Positions 1-11,159 of a DNA stretch of 64,000 nt are shown here, in pieces. The stretch lies in contig JAVHZZ010000003.1 in NCBI GenBank assembly GCA_036250195.1, forward strand, positions 343,701,375 through 343,765,374, given 5' to 3'. The DNA comes from Mixophyes australis (taxonomy: Eukaryota > Chordata > Amphibia > Anura > Limnodynastidae). The notes beneath the pieces are model-generated. The model was not told the origin of the DNA. It made no database searches and saw nothing but the letters and a program-made list of their open reading frames with translations. Position numbers and translations under genes: made by a program. Within the stretch, counting starts at the first letter, position 1; the number at the start of each line of letters is the position of its first letter.

Positions 1-1215
1 CAATTATGGCATACAATTCTTTAAAAAACAAAACATTATTTGTTTTCTTCATTAAGATTGAAAGGGCCCTTGATGGCTTCTTGAATTGCGAAATCATCTA
101 AGTAGGATATTTCACTATGTACTCAACACTTATTGGACTAAAATATCCAAATATATTAAAATAATTCATTATGATTATGGTCAACGCACGTGAAACCCTT
201 TCGTCAGACTCTCTCAATGGACGTGTAAGTCTTTCTTAGAACATCAAATGTGCTTACTATATGTCTTGCACATTCTAGTTGCCATTTCAAATTTAGTTGC
301 ATAATTTAGGTTGAAACGCAAATGTACTGGCCCCAAACCATGAGCAAATTGCAAGAACAAATAAAATTAATTTCCTGTAAAATAAAAACGATAAGTATAC
401 TGTGGATGGTGTTGTCTTTGGGGAATCTATGACTTAAGAAATACTAGTTGATTGTAGCTGCATTAAAAAGCTTTTAGAAGTGATTAATCAAAGTGGCAGT
501 ACGATAATGAATACAGGGTTATGTTCATTAAAATAAACACATATGAGGAAATTGATCCAGAAATGAAAGTTACCAAAGTATTGTTGTGAAAAAAATAATA
601 ATACAATAACAGCACTATATTCTTTGGTTGAATTTGTTCTACTTACATTTTATCATCATATTGTGGCTTTATTTAATTATGATATAAGAAGACATGACCT
701 ATATGTGGCAACATTGTTTTTTCTATAGCTAGTAGTACAACCGTAAATATTGGTATTGATAAAAGTAATTGTTTTGCACATGCTGGTTGAAAAAAATGTG
801 TCTTAAAAGCACGATCATACAGTATTTCTTATGATGCGAGAAACTTATTTGCACCGAGCACTGGCCAATTTAAGACCACTTCAATCCACAGTTAAACTGT
901 TCATATATAAAGCATGAATCTAACGTACACCTTATCCTGATATTCCATTGCAACTCAATTATAAATTGAATTAATACCCCCCTTGCTCCATTACAACCAG
1001 CTGAAGCCTCTCCCATATCTTTAGTACTTATGAGATTTGATACAAATCAAACTGTTGAGACTGCTCTCAGCTTTAGCTGTAAGCTACTGTACCAGGGTCA
1101 GTTGCCTAGGGTGCCAGGGTGCAGGGGTGCCTAAAGCACTGAACAAGTGACAGAATATAATTCATTAAGTATATTGATTGTCACCAGGGCACCCCCACAC
1201 TGAGAAATGGCCACT
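1..1215. other. AT-rich non-coding stretch, nothing recognised
   Basis: No ORF of note, no terminal repeats and no family I recognise. Sequence is AT-rich and typical of old, decayed intergenic or intronic DNA. Confidence 0.5.
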
Positions 1216-1284
1216 GATCGGTGGTAATCGGTTTTTATAATGGGGCAGGCTGCACAGGGAACTAGTGAGCCGTGGGCCTGTGAA
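1216..1284. repeat. Left part of an old dispersed repeat split by a hairpin element
   Basis: The segment around 1235-1284 (TGCACAGGGAACTAGTGAGC) is the reverse complement of 1735-1795 on the other side of the hairpin element, and a related block lies at 22990-23135. The 12-mer CGGTGGTAATCG at 1219-1230 recurs beside the related hairpin element at 62893. The family is not identified. Confidence 0.5.
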
Positions 1285-1514
1285 GGATGCTGACCACAAA
1301 TGAGTCCAACTACTTAGGTGTCCGTCAACAGATTTTAACGTCAGTGCAACTTCTTTTCCTTTTCATTTAAAGCGGCAATGTCAAACCCCGCAGGTTAAGT
1401 GTTGAAACACTTAGCCAAACATTGCCGCTTTAAATTAAGAGGAAAAGAAGTCGCAGTGACGTTAAAATCTCTTGATGGACACCTCAGCAGTTGGACTCAT
1501 TTGTGGTCAGCATC
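1285..1514. mobile_element. Foldback MITE forming a near-perfect 230-bp hairpin
   Basis: The left arm from 1285 (GGATGCTGACCACAAATGAG) and the right arm ending at 1514 are inverted copies of about 96 bp with roughly nine mismatches. The centre holds a 24-nt near-palindrome at 1393-1416 (GGTTAAG...CTTAGCC) flanked by CGGCAATGT and ACATTGCCG. No coding capacity. The same palindromic core and CGGCAATGT flank recur at 63112-63150, so this is a family rather than a chance structure. A transcript would fold into a long double-stranded RNA. The superfamily is not assigned because no clear target duplication is visible. Confidence 0.8.
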
Positions 1515-1734
1515 CTGCGCCAATCGGACATCTGCAACTTCGGTATACAGGTAAGTCCGGTTTTCTTTACGTTGTTTTTTTACAGAATCGTCTTTTATTT
1601 GGAGGACTTCGTGGTGTCGGATTATTCCGCACCGAGAACTCGTAACCCACCTCCACTGACATGGAGGGGCAGCAACTCTCCAGAAAGTAATCTCTCATAT
1701 TGCTTTCTCTGCTTCAAACTGAAGAAAAGATCAC

Positions 1735-1845
1735 CTTCACAGGCCTACAGCTCACTAGTTCCCTGTGCAGATGGCCCCATTATCTCCATGGGCCCCGGTG
1801 CACCAATGGTAGTTCCGCCACTGCCTCCACTGATCTTTCAGGAAC
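1735..1845. repeat. Dispersed repeat segment, inverted relative to 22990-23135
   Basis: The block with CCCCATTATCTCCATGGGCC at about 1776-1795 is matched in reverse complement near 23029-23048, and partly at 1235-1284. The open frames crossing it (1491-1892, 1700-1957) run through repeat DNA and look like chance ORFs. Confidence 0.55.
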
Positions 1846-1849
1846 AATT

Positions 1850-3860
1850 GATAAAAGATATGGCAAGCTGTACAAAGATGAAAACTCCTTGAAGAGTATG
1901 TTTATTCCAGGTCAAAAGTCCATGTTTGTAATGGGCTCGGGGTGTGCTTGGCTATGATATCATAGCCCAATGCCACATTTCCAAAAAGAAAAGATGCCGC
2001 CCACCAGGTAATAAGGGGGTGGGGCAGACAGTGAGGCACCTGGGGGCAGGGCCTGATTAAGGCTTCGGCTGCCCTAGGCTAATACACCTGTAGCGCCCAC
2101 CACCCCCAACTAATGTTTACATTCGTATTCAGCAACGCACAAAATAACATATTGTACATGCACAGCAATCTATTAATGAACATAGGGAGCTATATGTTGA
2201 CTTCAGTACATCATATAAAGCAAATACCTGGAACTCATTAATGAATACTCATTTATAAACTAATACCACTATGAATATTCAGGAGTATTCTCCAGAATTC
2301 AAAGTTAGACAGACTCTGTCGTTCTCTCTAACCTGTTCTTACAGCTTTGACTTCCTGCTGTTCTCTCTTGCAGCTTTGTTGTTGGTTGGCTTCTGAAAAG
2401 CTGAAGTCCTGATTTGACAATCTGTAAAAATGTTATTAAAACAAAAATGTTAACAAACCCAGAATGATTAGACTATCTAGTTCAAGCACAGCACTCGATT
2501 AAGGTGAGATAAAACTACCCCATAGCACAGGAATATAGACAGCAAAATATATGAAAAATTATTGTCAAATAACTATAATCAAATACAAACTTCTACCAGC
2601 CATATCTGAATAGTATTTAGCATTATAATGCCTACAGAGATCATCTTTGTAACCGCCACACAATACAGAGAGCATCCTCGTGACTGCCACACTATACAGA
2701 GATCATGTTAAAGTCATTAAATGCCAGATTGTCACTGACAGTGGTTTTGAGCTTATACATGCTGATGTCAATTAGATAGAAAATACTCAATTAGCCAAAT
2801 GAACCACAGAGTATATGAAAATGAAGAAAATGTCATTATATTGAGACATCCAACATGTCATTTGAAGACTGCTCTACTTTTTAAATGCCTAGCCCCCAGT
2901 CATGTTATTAACCCAAGCCAATTCATCACTCCCTAGCAAATCCATCACCCTTCAGCCATTTCAACTACAGACAGCCATATCATCAATCCCCACCACAGCC
3001 ATTTAATCACTCCCAACCAATCAACCCCCTCAGCCAAACCATCATTCTTTATCTCCCTCAGCCATTACATCACTCTCCAGCCAATTCATGATACCCCAGC
3101 CATTTCATGATGCCCGCCATCATTTAATCACACCACAGCCATGTCACCAGTAGCTTTCTCACTTACCTGCTGATTCTCCTCTCAGCACAGGCACAGCAGT
3201 CTTCGCCTTCATCATACATGACAGGCAACCTGGCAGCAAATCAGATAGATTGCTGTTAGCTGCCTGTTAGTGGGGGGGTCGCAGTTGTTAGTCTGGGCTC
3301 ATGAGATGTGGTAATCCTTATTACATGAGACCTAAAAACTGTGGCCCACACTGATAGGCACCTGCCAGACTGCCTGTCATGTAATGGTGACTGTTGGGAC
3401 CGCCTCCCTTAAGACCGGGGACAGTCCGGAGAATCCAGACAACCCAAAAGATGAAAAAAAAAGTAAAAATAAAGATGGGAAAAAAAATACATAAATGGAA
3501 GAAAAGTGGAAATTCCAGCGGAGAAATTCCTACACAGGTTGATCAGGCCCAGACATGGTGGCACAACCCACACACTGGCTATGCCCTAGATACAGTATAT
3601 ATTTACAAATCCACGTAGAATATTTCATCACATTACCAAGGTGGTGCAAATAGAAAAGAAACTCCCCTTATATGAGAACCTATAGTACAATAGAGCATGA
3701 TGTATACATCTAATTCAGCTAAAACCTTTGAGAAGGTGTCTATGTATATAATAGATTGTATGTATGTTAGATGTTTCACACTAGTAACTTTTTTGGTCAC
3801 TATTATGACATTTCATGCTGATATCTTAATGTGTGTAGATCTGAGTTGTTTAGTTGCACT
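1850..3860. other. Non-coding, no recognisable family
   Basis: AT-rich sequence. The 2885-3150 part repeats short AGCCATTTCATCA-type phrases, a weakly periodic region rich in CAGCC and ATCA. No terminal repeats, coding remnants or RNA genes were seen. Confidence 0.4.
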
Positions 3861-3865
3861 CAAGG

Positions 3866-4115
3866 AGCCTGAATCATTAAGGAATGTAAATGCCGATATG
3901 TGCCCTATTTTGCAGAAAAATTACTCTGCGCATGCGCAGAAACTAACCATTTGCCAGAGAATACTGCAATGTTCAATTCATTTTCAAGCGCAAAGGACAC
4001 TTTCTGCAGCCTATGATGATAGTAGCTGGAAACATTTATTTTTTGCACAATAGACAACCATAACATCCTAATATTTTTTTTAATTTTTTTTTACTTTAAT
4101 TCACTAATGAATATA
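3866..4115. mobile_element. MITE copy, family with CCTGAATCATTAAGG start
   Basis: It opens with CCTGAATCATTAAGGAATGT and contains CTCTGCGCATGCGCAGAAAC. The related copy at 39409-40132 has the same order (CCTGATTCAT..., CCCTATTTTG..., CCTCAGAAAC). The right end here is vague, so this copy may be truncated. Confidence 0.5.
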
Positions 4116-4687
4116 TTATTAACTGGTGAAAATAATTGAATAGTTTTTTTATTTTATGCGTTCTTTTGGAATTTTATATTCCACATATGTATTAGACATA
4201 TCCTGTAGTGTGTCACAAACAAAGTAATTGGACGGCCTTACCTGCTGGTATTAGCGCTGCTACGCAAGGAGGCGCGGAGTCTATCCACGCCCCAGGTCTT
4301 CACCAGGGAACCCCGCAAGGAGTTATGGGCTTAGCTGCTGAGACGTGTCGGTCGCGGTTCTCCCAGGTAGCCACCAGCGAGGTCACGGAACAAACGTAGT
4401 GAACAGTCCGAGGTCAAATCCGTGCAGGCAACGAGGTACAGAAGGGTGAGGCAGAAGGGTAGTCAGGAAGCCGAGAGTCAGAACCAGGATAAGGTAACAG
4501 GAACCAGGGGGAATCCAAAGAATAGTCAAACAGGCAAAGGTCAATCCGGAGGAAGCGGGCAGGAGATATATAATGAATAACAGGGGAGCCTAGAGACAGG
4601 TTGGGAGACTAGATACTCTGGCACCCTAGTGATGCCAGAGTCTAGTTTAAATAGAGGCGCCACCCCTGTCATTGGTGGAGTGGAGTT

Positions 4688-4712
4688 CGGCGGTCAGCTG
4701 ATCTGACCGCCG
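4688..4712. repeat. Perfect short hairpin in the LTR
   Basis: Arms CGGCGGTCAG and CTGACCGCCG are separated by CTGAT. A second one, arms ACTCTGGCA and TGCCAGAGT, lies near 4616-4642 close to the expected minus-strand transcription start. Confidence 0.7.
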
Positions 4713-4737
4713 ACAGGAACTGCTGGCCAGCGTCTCC

Positions 4738-4819
4738 GTTGCCTAGCAACGAGACGCGTTGTTCGGGCGCATGCGCCTGGGCTCCTGTGGCCGGAAGTGA
4801 CGTCCCGTTGCCTAGCAAT
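4738..4819. promoter_or_regulatory. Cluster of RFX X-box, NRF1 and ETS/CRE-like motifs in the LTR
   Basis: Visible motifs are GTTGCCTAGCAAC at 4738-4750 (RFX X-box form), GCGCATGCGC at 4767-4776 (NRF1 consensus), CCGGAAGTGACGTC at 4791-4804 (ETS half-site fused to a CRE half-site) and GTTGCCTAGCAAT at 4807-4819 (second X-box). They lie upstream of the inferred minus-strand CCAAT and TATA boxes. Function is inferred from motif identity only. Confidence 0.6.
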
Positions 4820-4891
4820 GGGACGAGCGGGTATCGAGAAGACGTCCGTCCCGGCACCAGGTAAGAGTGCGGGACGGCGTCTGACATAGTG

Positions 4892-5762
4892 TATCATATC
4901 TGTAGAGTAGAGCGGACTTAGACCCGTATTCATCAACAGACGTATCTTCGGATCCGCTCCTTGTTCAATACGGACATGCATATACCCAACATACCTGTGT
5001 ATTTACGTTTACATTTGTTTAGCATTTCTTGATGAAGGAGGCCAATGGTGTTTCAAAATTTTCCTGTTAATTGTGACCTAAAAGCTACCAGTGTTCCAAA
5101 TTTAAATTTTCTAGAATTTTTGGTAGTGGTTATATTTATACCAAACCAGTACTTCAAAACATTGTTAATTAATTTATAATACACAAAAGAATTGCAAATA
5201 GAGGGTCAGGGTGGGAACCTATCATAAGGGATGTGACTTGTGGTTTGAATCCTAATATATTGGGTAAGAGCCCCTGGACTTTGCTATTTGGGGGCACATA
5301 CTAATGATACCTACACAGTAAGAATAGTTTTCTGTTCCAGTCCAGAAGACTGACACACTGAATAATGTTGGACAAATTACCTTATCTGCAACGAGCTGTG
5401 GAGGGAATATATATCTGTATGTATCTGACTTCTAAATTTGCATATAAGACTGACATTGTGAGTCATATTGATGCTATACCATTTATCTGTAATAATCTGC
5501 AGAGGAGAAAAGTTTGAATATGTATGCAGGAATGTTTTTGGGATTGAAGTGCTCTGGAACCAATGGTTGCTAACTAGACGAAGCAGACAAATGGTTAGTG
5601 GTTGTATGAGACAGCGTAATTAAATAAAAATGATTATGTCAAAGTGACAGCTAGATAATATGCACTCACCTCACCAGACTGTGTTAGTAGCGCAAATTAA
5701 AAATACCTCTAGTAACTAAACAGCAAGAATAGTTTCGGCATCACTTCAGGCCAATGACACAC
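4892..5762. other. Non-coding; faint old duplication
   Basis: The phrases near 5313-5610 (AAGAATAGTTTTCTG..., TAGTGGTTGTATGAGACAG) recur in diverged form at 5720-5765 and 6280-6410. This suggests an old local duplication later split by the MITE at 5766. No genes seen. Confidence 0.35.
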
Positions 5763-5765
5763 TGG

Positions 5766-6062
5766 ACCTGATTCATTAAGAAAAGTAAGTCCTTGGACAA
5801 AACCATGTTACAATGCAAGGGGTGCATATTAGTTTATTATTTTGCACATAAGTTAAATACTGGATGTTTTTCATGTAGCACACAAATACTTGATAGGTTT
5901 CTTTTTACACTGAAATTTAAACTTGATCTAGGACATGCCCTACCCCAACTATAAACCAGTCCCCACATTTTAAATTTACCTCCCCCTCCAATGCAACATG
6001 GTTTTGACAAGGTGCAAAGTTACACATTTTTTTGCTTTTCTTTCCTTAATGAATCAGGTCCA
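5766..6062 (+). mobile_element. MITE, CCTGATTCATTAAGG family, full length
   Basis: Inverted ends GGACCTGATTCATTAAG and CTTAATGAATCAGGTCC are perfect. Possible flanking duplication CACTG. The body contains AACCATGTTACAATGCAAGG and GATCTAGGACATGCCCTACC, which recur in order at 9575-9888, 35697-36007 and (minus) 61197-61504. No coding capacity, so it is non-autonomous. Confidence 0.85.
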
Positions 6063-7020
6063 CTGGGTTTATTAATAAAGTACAAAGGAGCAAAAAGTCA
6101 TAGCCTCCGATCAAATATTAGCTTTAATTGATCTAGTGCAAGTTAGAATGTAAGAAGCAAATGTCTGATTGCTGTAGGTTACGGAACACTTTCTGCTTCA
6201 TGAATAACTATTGATGCAATTACCTAGACAGAAAATGAATGTAAAACATTTGGCTGTATATTGAGAATTAAAAGTTGCTATATGATCTGCCACACTGAGT
6301 AACAATGGGTATGTAACCATTATTTGCAATAAGAAAAATATATAGATATATGGCTTCACATTAGCGGATGAAATAATTTAGTCCGCTAAAGCGTTAGTGA
6401 TTGTATGAGACAGGAAAAAAAGATAAATGTGATGACTGCATAATGATGATTACAGAGTGATGAGTGCAGAATGACAAAGAGAGAGTACCCCTTACTGCCT
6501 CTGTCACTTGGTCCGTCATCATGTCCTGGAGCCTGGACTATTAAAAGTGTCTCATTGAATGTAAACTCCTAAATCTGACACTTTCCCTCCATCTCTGATA
6601 ACATGTGAAAAGTTGTCATTTTGCAGGATTGCAAAGACCCAGCAGTCACCCACTAAACGAAATCTCATTTAATTTTTTTTTTTTGCATGAGTGCAATTCA
6701 AAGCACATTGCTGCTCCTAGACCATATTTAGCTAATAAATCTCCAATCTGCCCAGCTCCTCCCATCAAAAAAATGTGCACTGCTCACAGGTTCCACCATC
6801 TTCACCTGCTGCTAATTCATATACATTGGTGCACTCATGCAAATATAGGCACATATGTCACAGAATGGTATTTGGGCTGCGTGACCACATTTTTTGCAGC
6901 TTCTTGACGTCTATGGGCCAGATGTTGCGTTGATGGCAAAATGAGCGCAATTTAAGCTAAAAAATCACCTATAAAAATAACACAATAAATAAAATGGACC
7001 TTAGTGTGTGTATGGTTTTA
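6063..7020. other. Non-coding, no recognisable family
   Basis: AT-rich sequence. Apart from the diverged duplicate phrases near 6280-6410 nothing is identifiable. The 100-codon frame at 6605-6907 shows no known domain. Confidence 0.35.
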
Positions 7021-7130
7021 TGTTAGAGAATTTAGACTGTAAGCTCCAATAGGGACTCAAATGAATGACAAATATTATATGTACAGCGCTGCGTAATTTG
7101 GTGGAGCTGTATCACTAAACAATTGTAAAT
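7021..7130 (+). repeat. SINE/LINE 3' tail fragment
   Basis: TTTAGACTGTAAGCTCCAAT followed by TACAGCGCTGCGTAATTTGG matches the tail of the V-SINE-like copy at 29566-29660. The 5' part is absent. Confidence 0.65.
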
Positions 7131-7357
7131 AAATGTTTATCTTCTGTCTCGTGTCAAGTAATTTGTGTGATGCCATAAAAACGAAATACAGAGTTGTGTA
7201 ATATGTAAGCACTTATAAATAAAAATAAACTCATAATATAAGCATGATTAATGCGGAAAGTATCAGTTTTACAGGTGAATTCAAAATCAGCCAATCAACA
7301 TCAACAAGGATTTGCACCTGCTGAGAGTCGTATATGCATCTCCGTACTGGTCTGCAT

Positions 7358-8545
7358 CAGGGCCGGTGCAAGGTTTCTTGGCACCCTAGGCAAAGCTTCA
7401 GACTACCGCCCCTCCTCCCCCCAATTCCAACTTTGTAGCCCATCACACACTTGACATTTGTAAAATAAAAATAGTAACTCTTAGCTCCTCTTGGCTGGCT
7501 GGTAGCCTGCAGTCCAGATGCATCGATGTCCAGATATTCTGATGTCTGACACAGAATGCTGTCCAAGCTTCACTGCTGACCAGGAGCAAGTGCAGGATAT
7601 CTAGAGGGGAGGTTCCAAATGTTAGATTTCAGAACACACTGACCTGTTACACACTGACATGTCCCCCCCTACCCACCAGCTTTTCTCACACATACCACCA
7701 ATACCTATTAGCTCTTGTCATACATGCCATCTCCATTCCACCAGATTTTCTCACATTGTCCCTGCCCACTAGCTTTTCTTTCATATGCACCCCTGCTCTT
7801 GGTGCCCTCACCAGCTTTTTTTCTCACGTCCCCCTGCCCACCAGCTATTCTTAAACATGACCCACTGCCACACAGCTTTTTTCTCACATGCACTCTTGCC
7901 CACAAAAGTTAATAAATAAACAGCTTAATTCTGCATTTATTACATTTATATTACCTTTGTTTATATGTTAATGTATTCTGCAGATTTCAATTAATTATAC
8001 TAATAGATAGCAACAGGGGAGAGCCAAATAGTGTGCAAATACTAATAAAACAAATGGTTGTTCAAACCTTAAGTTCCTTTAAACTAATAGTATGTAACTT
8101 GTGGGGATTTTGAACATCTTCCTCTCCCTTCCCTCATTTTCTCCAGCCTCCCCTCCTCTCCCTTTTCTGGTGTCCCCTCTCTCCACATTTTCGAGTGCCC
8201 CCTCTTGCTTCCTTTTTCTGGTGCCCCCTCTAATTCCCATTTTCTGTAGCCCTCTCTTGCTCCCATTTTCTGTGCCTTCTTCACTCCACATTTTCTTCAG
8301 TCCCCACTCTCCACATTTTCTGATGCCCCATCTCTCCCTCTGTTTTCTGGTGCCTCCTTCTCCCTCCTTTTTACTGCTGCCCCCTCTCTCCCTCCATTAT
8401 CTTGTGCCCCCTCTCTCCCACCTTTTTACTGGTGCCCACTCTTCCTCCCTTTTCATTGGTGCCCCCTCTGTCCTTCCTTTTTATGGTGATTCCAGAGGGA
8501 AGAGAAAGGGAGTCTTATTTCAGAGGCCCCACTTTTGATGTTAAT
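7358..8545 (+). repeat. hAT-type non-autonomous repeat, CAGGGCCGGTGC terminus
   Basis: The left end reads CAGGGCCGGTGCAAGG, then a CCCTAGGC phrase shared with the element at 16752-17239. A second copy lies inverted at 49250-49539 plus 53644-54255: the stretch around 7920-8060 here matches 49390-49539 there in reverse complement. From 8105 to 8480 there is a pyrimidine-rich minisatellite of about 28 bp (CATTTTCTGGTGCCCCCTCT). Frames at 7708-7912 and 8079-8538 read through these repeats and are not genes. The right end is not clear. Confidence 0.65.
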
Positions 8546-9078
8546 GGGGGAATGTAATTTTAAGACCAATCTTTGATTAAACATTAATTTATTTTCTAAA
8601 GTAAACTGCTCCCAGGTTCTGTTAAGATGCATTATTTGTAATATGAACACAACTATAAGACTATGCAAGTCATTCTACATGTATACCAGTGATATATATA
8701 AATTCAAGCTACAAATGCAATTATGTATTTGCTCCCTTCATTTACTCTCAGTGCACTGATGAGCATTGTCATATACTGACTTCATTAGAACTTTCACACT
8801 GTTGATTGTTACTGTACATCTCTTACCTGCAGATATAGAGCACAAACTGTCAGAACTGTTTTAAGTGGATTTCAAATGAAATGAAACTTCATGAAAAAAT
8901 TGTAATAATGACAAGGAGGTGATGTTGTTTTTGTTCTTTATACTGAGACACTACTGATGTCCTATTTTTTCTGATTTTTTCTTTCCTCTGCACATATTTT
9001 ACCTGCACTAGACTGATTAATCATTTGGCAAGCTGCAAACTTTCTGTGTAAGAGCTATCAGGTGTCATAATCTATTAA
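8546..9078. other. Non-coding, no recognisable family
   Basis: AT-rich DNA, no inverted ends and no coding remnant seen. Confidence 0.35.
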
Positions 9079-9574
9079 ATAAGGATGAGCGGTTCAGATT
9101 CAGAGAAATCCAACAGATTCAAATTTTGGTGTACCAAGTCGAGCCGAGTCATGACTCGGTTTCTCACGCCACATTCGGATCTGAAATCTAGGCAAAATGT
9201 CATTTCTGGTAAAATGTCAGAACTTCCAAGTTTTGGATTTATATCTTCTATATATAGCCCTCCCCTTGTTCTCAGCTGCCATGTTAGAATTGATAGCATG
9301 TGGGTAGGACGTTTGATGCAAATCTGTATTAAGTAAGCCACTTGTAGAGGGTTGGACAGAGGGAAAGAGGCAATTTATATTGAAATAGCTGTGATTTTAC
9401 TCCACAAAGCTTAAGAGTATATTTACAGATCAGTCTGCTGGAATTGCGTGCTGATTAATTAGGTGTGAAAGAGTGAAGAGTAGACAAGCAGTGGCTACTG
9501 GTTGTAATAGTATATTAGTTAACTAATTAGGAGTGAACAAAACAATATTCTTTCTTGCTTTTAAAATCATAGTG

Positions 9575-9888
9575 CCTGATTTATTAAGGAAAGTAAGACA
9601 AAAAAGGAGTACGTTTTCTACCGGACAAACCATGTTACAATGCAATGGGTGCAGATTAGTTTATTATTTTGCACATAAGTTAAATACTGGCTGTTTTTTC
9701 ATGTAGCACACAAATACTTGATAGCTTTATTTTTACACTGAAATTTAAAGTTAATCTAGGACATGCCCTACCCCGACTATAAATCTGTCCCCACATTTTA
9801 CATTTACGTCCCCACCAATGCAACATGGTTTTGCCAAGGTGCAAAGTTACTAATTTTGTTTGCTTTACTTTCTTTAATGAATCAGGCC
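9575..9888 (+). mobile_element. MITE, CCTGATTCATTAAGG family, nested copy
   Basis: Ends GCCTGATTTATTAAGG and CTTTAATGAATCAGGC. It lies inside tandem unit 1: flanking pieces TTTTAAAATCATAG and TATAGTGTTTCAATC join into the unit sequence, so this insertion is younger than the amplification. The duplication appears to be ATAG or a close variant. Confidence 0.85.
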
Positions 9889-10049
9889 CTATAGTGTTTC
9901 AATCTGAAGACAATAGTGCAAGGGCCAATATCAGTGACATCAGAACTATTTAAAGGACAAAAAACAGGGTGGTTGATGCTTGACTGTGAGCAGAACCTTC
10001 TCTCCCCAAAAATATATTTCTTGCTTTTACAATCGCAAGTGTTTCAATC

Positions 10050-10447
10050 AGGGCTCTCTTAAGAACATCTTGGGCCCCCGGGCACAGCAGTGTACCGGGG
10101 CCCCTATATATACAAAAAAAAAAAGATGATTATATATATGGGCCCTGCAGCCCAGGGGGGCCCGTCGAGGCAGCAAAAAAAAAAAACCTGAAAAAAAAGA
10201 AGAAAATACTTACCTTGCGGCCAGCTGGCTATCCGGCTCCCTCCCTGGTCTCCTCCTCCGTCGCGCTCCGCAATGGATGTCGGGCATGCACTGCCAGCGC
10301 GACGGAGGAGGAGACCAGGGAGGGAGCCGGATCGCCAGCTGACCGCTAGGTAAATATTTTCTTCTTTCTTTTTCAGGTTTATTTTTTTTTTGCTGCCTCC
10401 GACGGGCCCCCCTGGGCTGCAGGGCCCAATGGGAAAGACGGCCCTGG
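10050..10447. mobile_element. 398-bp foldback hAT-type element with 8-bp duplication TTTCAATC
   Basis: The element runs AGGGCTCTCTT...GGCCCTGG and is flanked by TTTCAATC at 10042-10049 and 10448-10455, both part of the surrounding tandem unit. The interior 10139-10427 is one large inverted repeat (GGCCCTGCAGCCCAGGGGGG to its complement) with arms of more than 100 bp and a short CpG-rich loop. No coding capacity. The 8-bp duplication supports hAT. Confidence 0.85.
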
Positions 10448-10965
10448 TTTCAATCTGAAAGCAACTACATGAGGGGCAGTATCAGTGACAGCCGAACTAT
10501 TTACTGGAGAAAAAACAGGCTTCTGCTAAACTTTGAACAGCACACCTAAAAGTATATATTTCTTGTATTAAAATCGCAAGTGTTTTAATATGAATGCAAT
10601 TCTGTGGGGCAGTATCAGTGACATCTCTTGTAAGCGGACAAAAAGCAGGGTGCTCTTTGACTCTGAGCAGCACACCAAAAAAATATATATATTTCTTGCT
10701 TTTAAAATCCCAAGTCTTTCAACCTAAATGCTATTGTGTGAGGGGCAGTATCAGTGACATCTGAACTATTTAATGGACAAAAACTGGGTGCTCTTTGACT
10801 TTGAGCAGCACCCCCCAAAAGATATATTTCTTGTTTTTACAATCCAAAGTGTTTCAATGTGAATGCAGTTGTGCGAGGGGCAGTATCAGTGACATCTTTA
10901 GTAATCGGCCAAAATACAGGGTGCTCTTTGACTCCCTCCTCCCCAAAAAAAAAGTCTTGCCTTTT

Positions 10966-10990
10966 TTTGGGGGGGGGGGGGGGGGGGGGA
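10966..10990. repeat. Poly-G run
   Basis: About 21 consecutive G after a T-run, at the junction between the tandem-unit element and the LINE remnant. Such runs are prone to length error. Confidence 0.9.
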
Positions 10991-11159
10991 GGAATTTGTG
11001 TTTATTGAGAACATTGCATACAGAGCAGGTAAAGTTAACAATCAACAATCAGAGATAATTATAAAACCAGGTTAAGTTACAAGACTGTGACCAAAAATAA
11101 CAAACAAAAATACATACAAAGAATGCTTTTCATGTGCTTCATTTTATATACATACCTCA

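Larger units (their letters stand above)
4211..4886 (-). mobile_element. Solo LTR, 676 bp, with 5-bp target duplication TAGTG
   Basis: The element begins TGTCACAAAC and ends GTCTGACA, giving the inverted TGTCA...TGACA termini typical of LTRs. It is bounded by identical pentamers TAGTG at 4206-4210 and 4887-4891. No internal retroviral or Gypsy sequence adjoins it, so it is a solo LTR left by recombination. Minus orientation is inferred: on that strand a CCAAT box lies just upstream of a TATTTAAA TATA-like box (around 4652-4676). CpG-rich motifs that would form the U3 enhancer lie further upstream (4738-4819). The LTR is much richer in CpG than the DNA around it. Whether it is Gypsy or an endogenous retrovirus cannot be told from the LTR alone. 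Confidence 0.8.
9079..10965 (+). mobile_element. hAT-like non-autonomous element with ~130-bp internal tandem units, itself twice invaded
   Basis: The left end, AAGGATGAGCGGTTC at about 9079, resembles the GGGATGAGCG terminus of the hAT element at 49540. Downstream are five diverged tandem units of about 130 bp, each with TTCTTGCTTTTA..., a GGGGCAGTATCAGTGACATC-like block and TGAGCAGCAC. Unit starts are near 9545, 10018, 10560, 10692 and 10827. The first unit is split by a MITE (9575-9888) and the second by a foldback element (10050-10447). No right terminus is found; the tandem array is abutted by a G-run and the LINE at 11 kb. No transposase sequence is visible. Confidence 0.6.

Noticed and set aside
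8101..8538. 145-codon Pro/Ser/Leu-rich ORF
   Set aside because: Reads through the pyrimidine-rich minisatellite of the 7358-8545 repeat.
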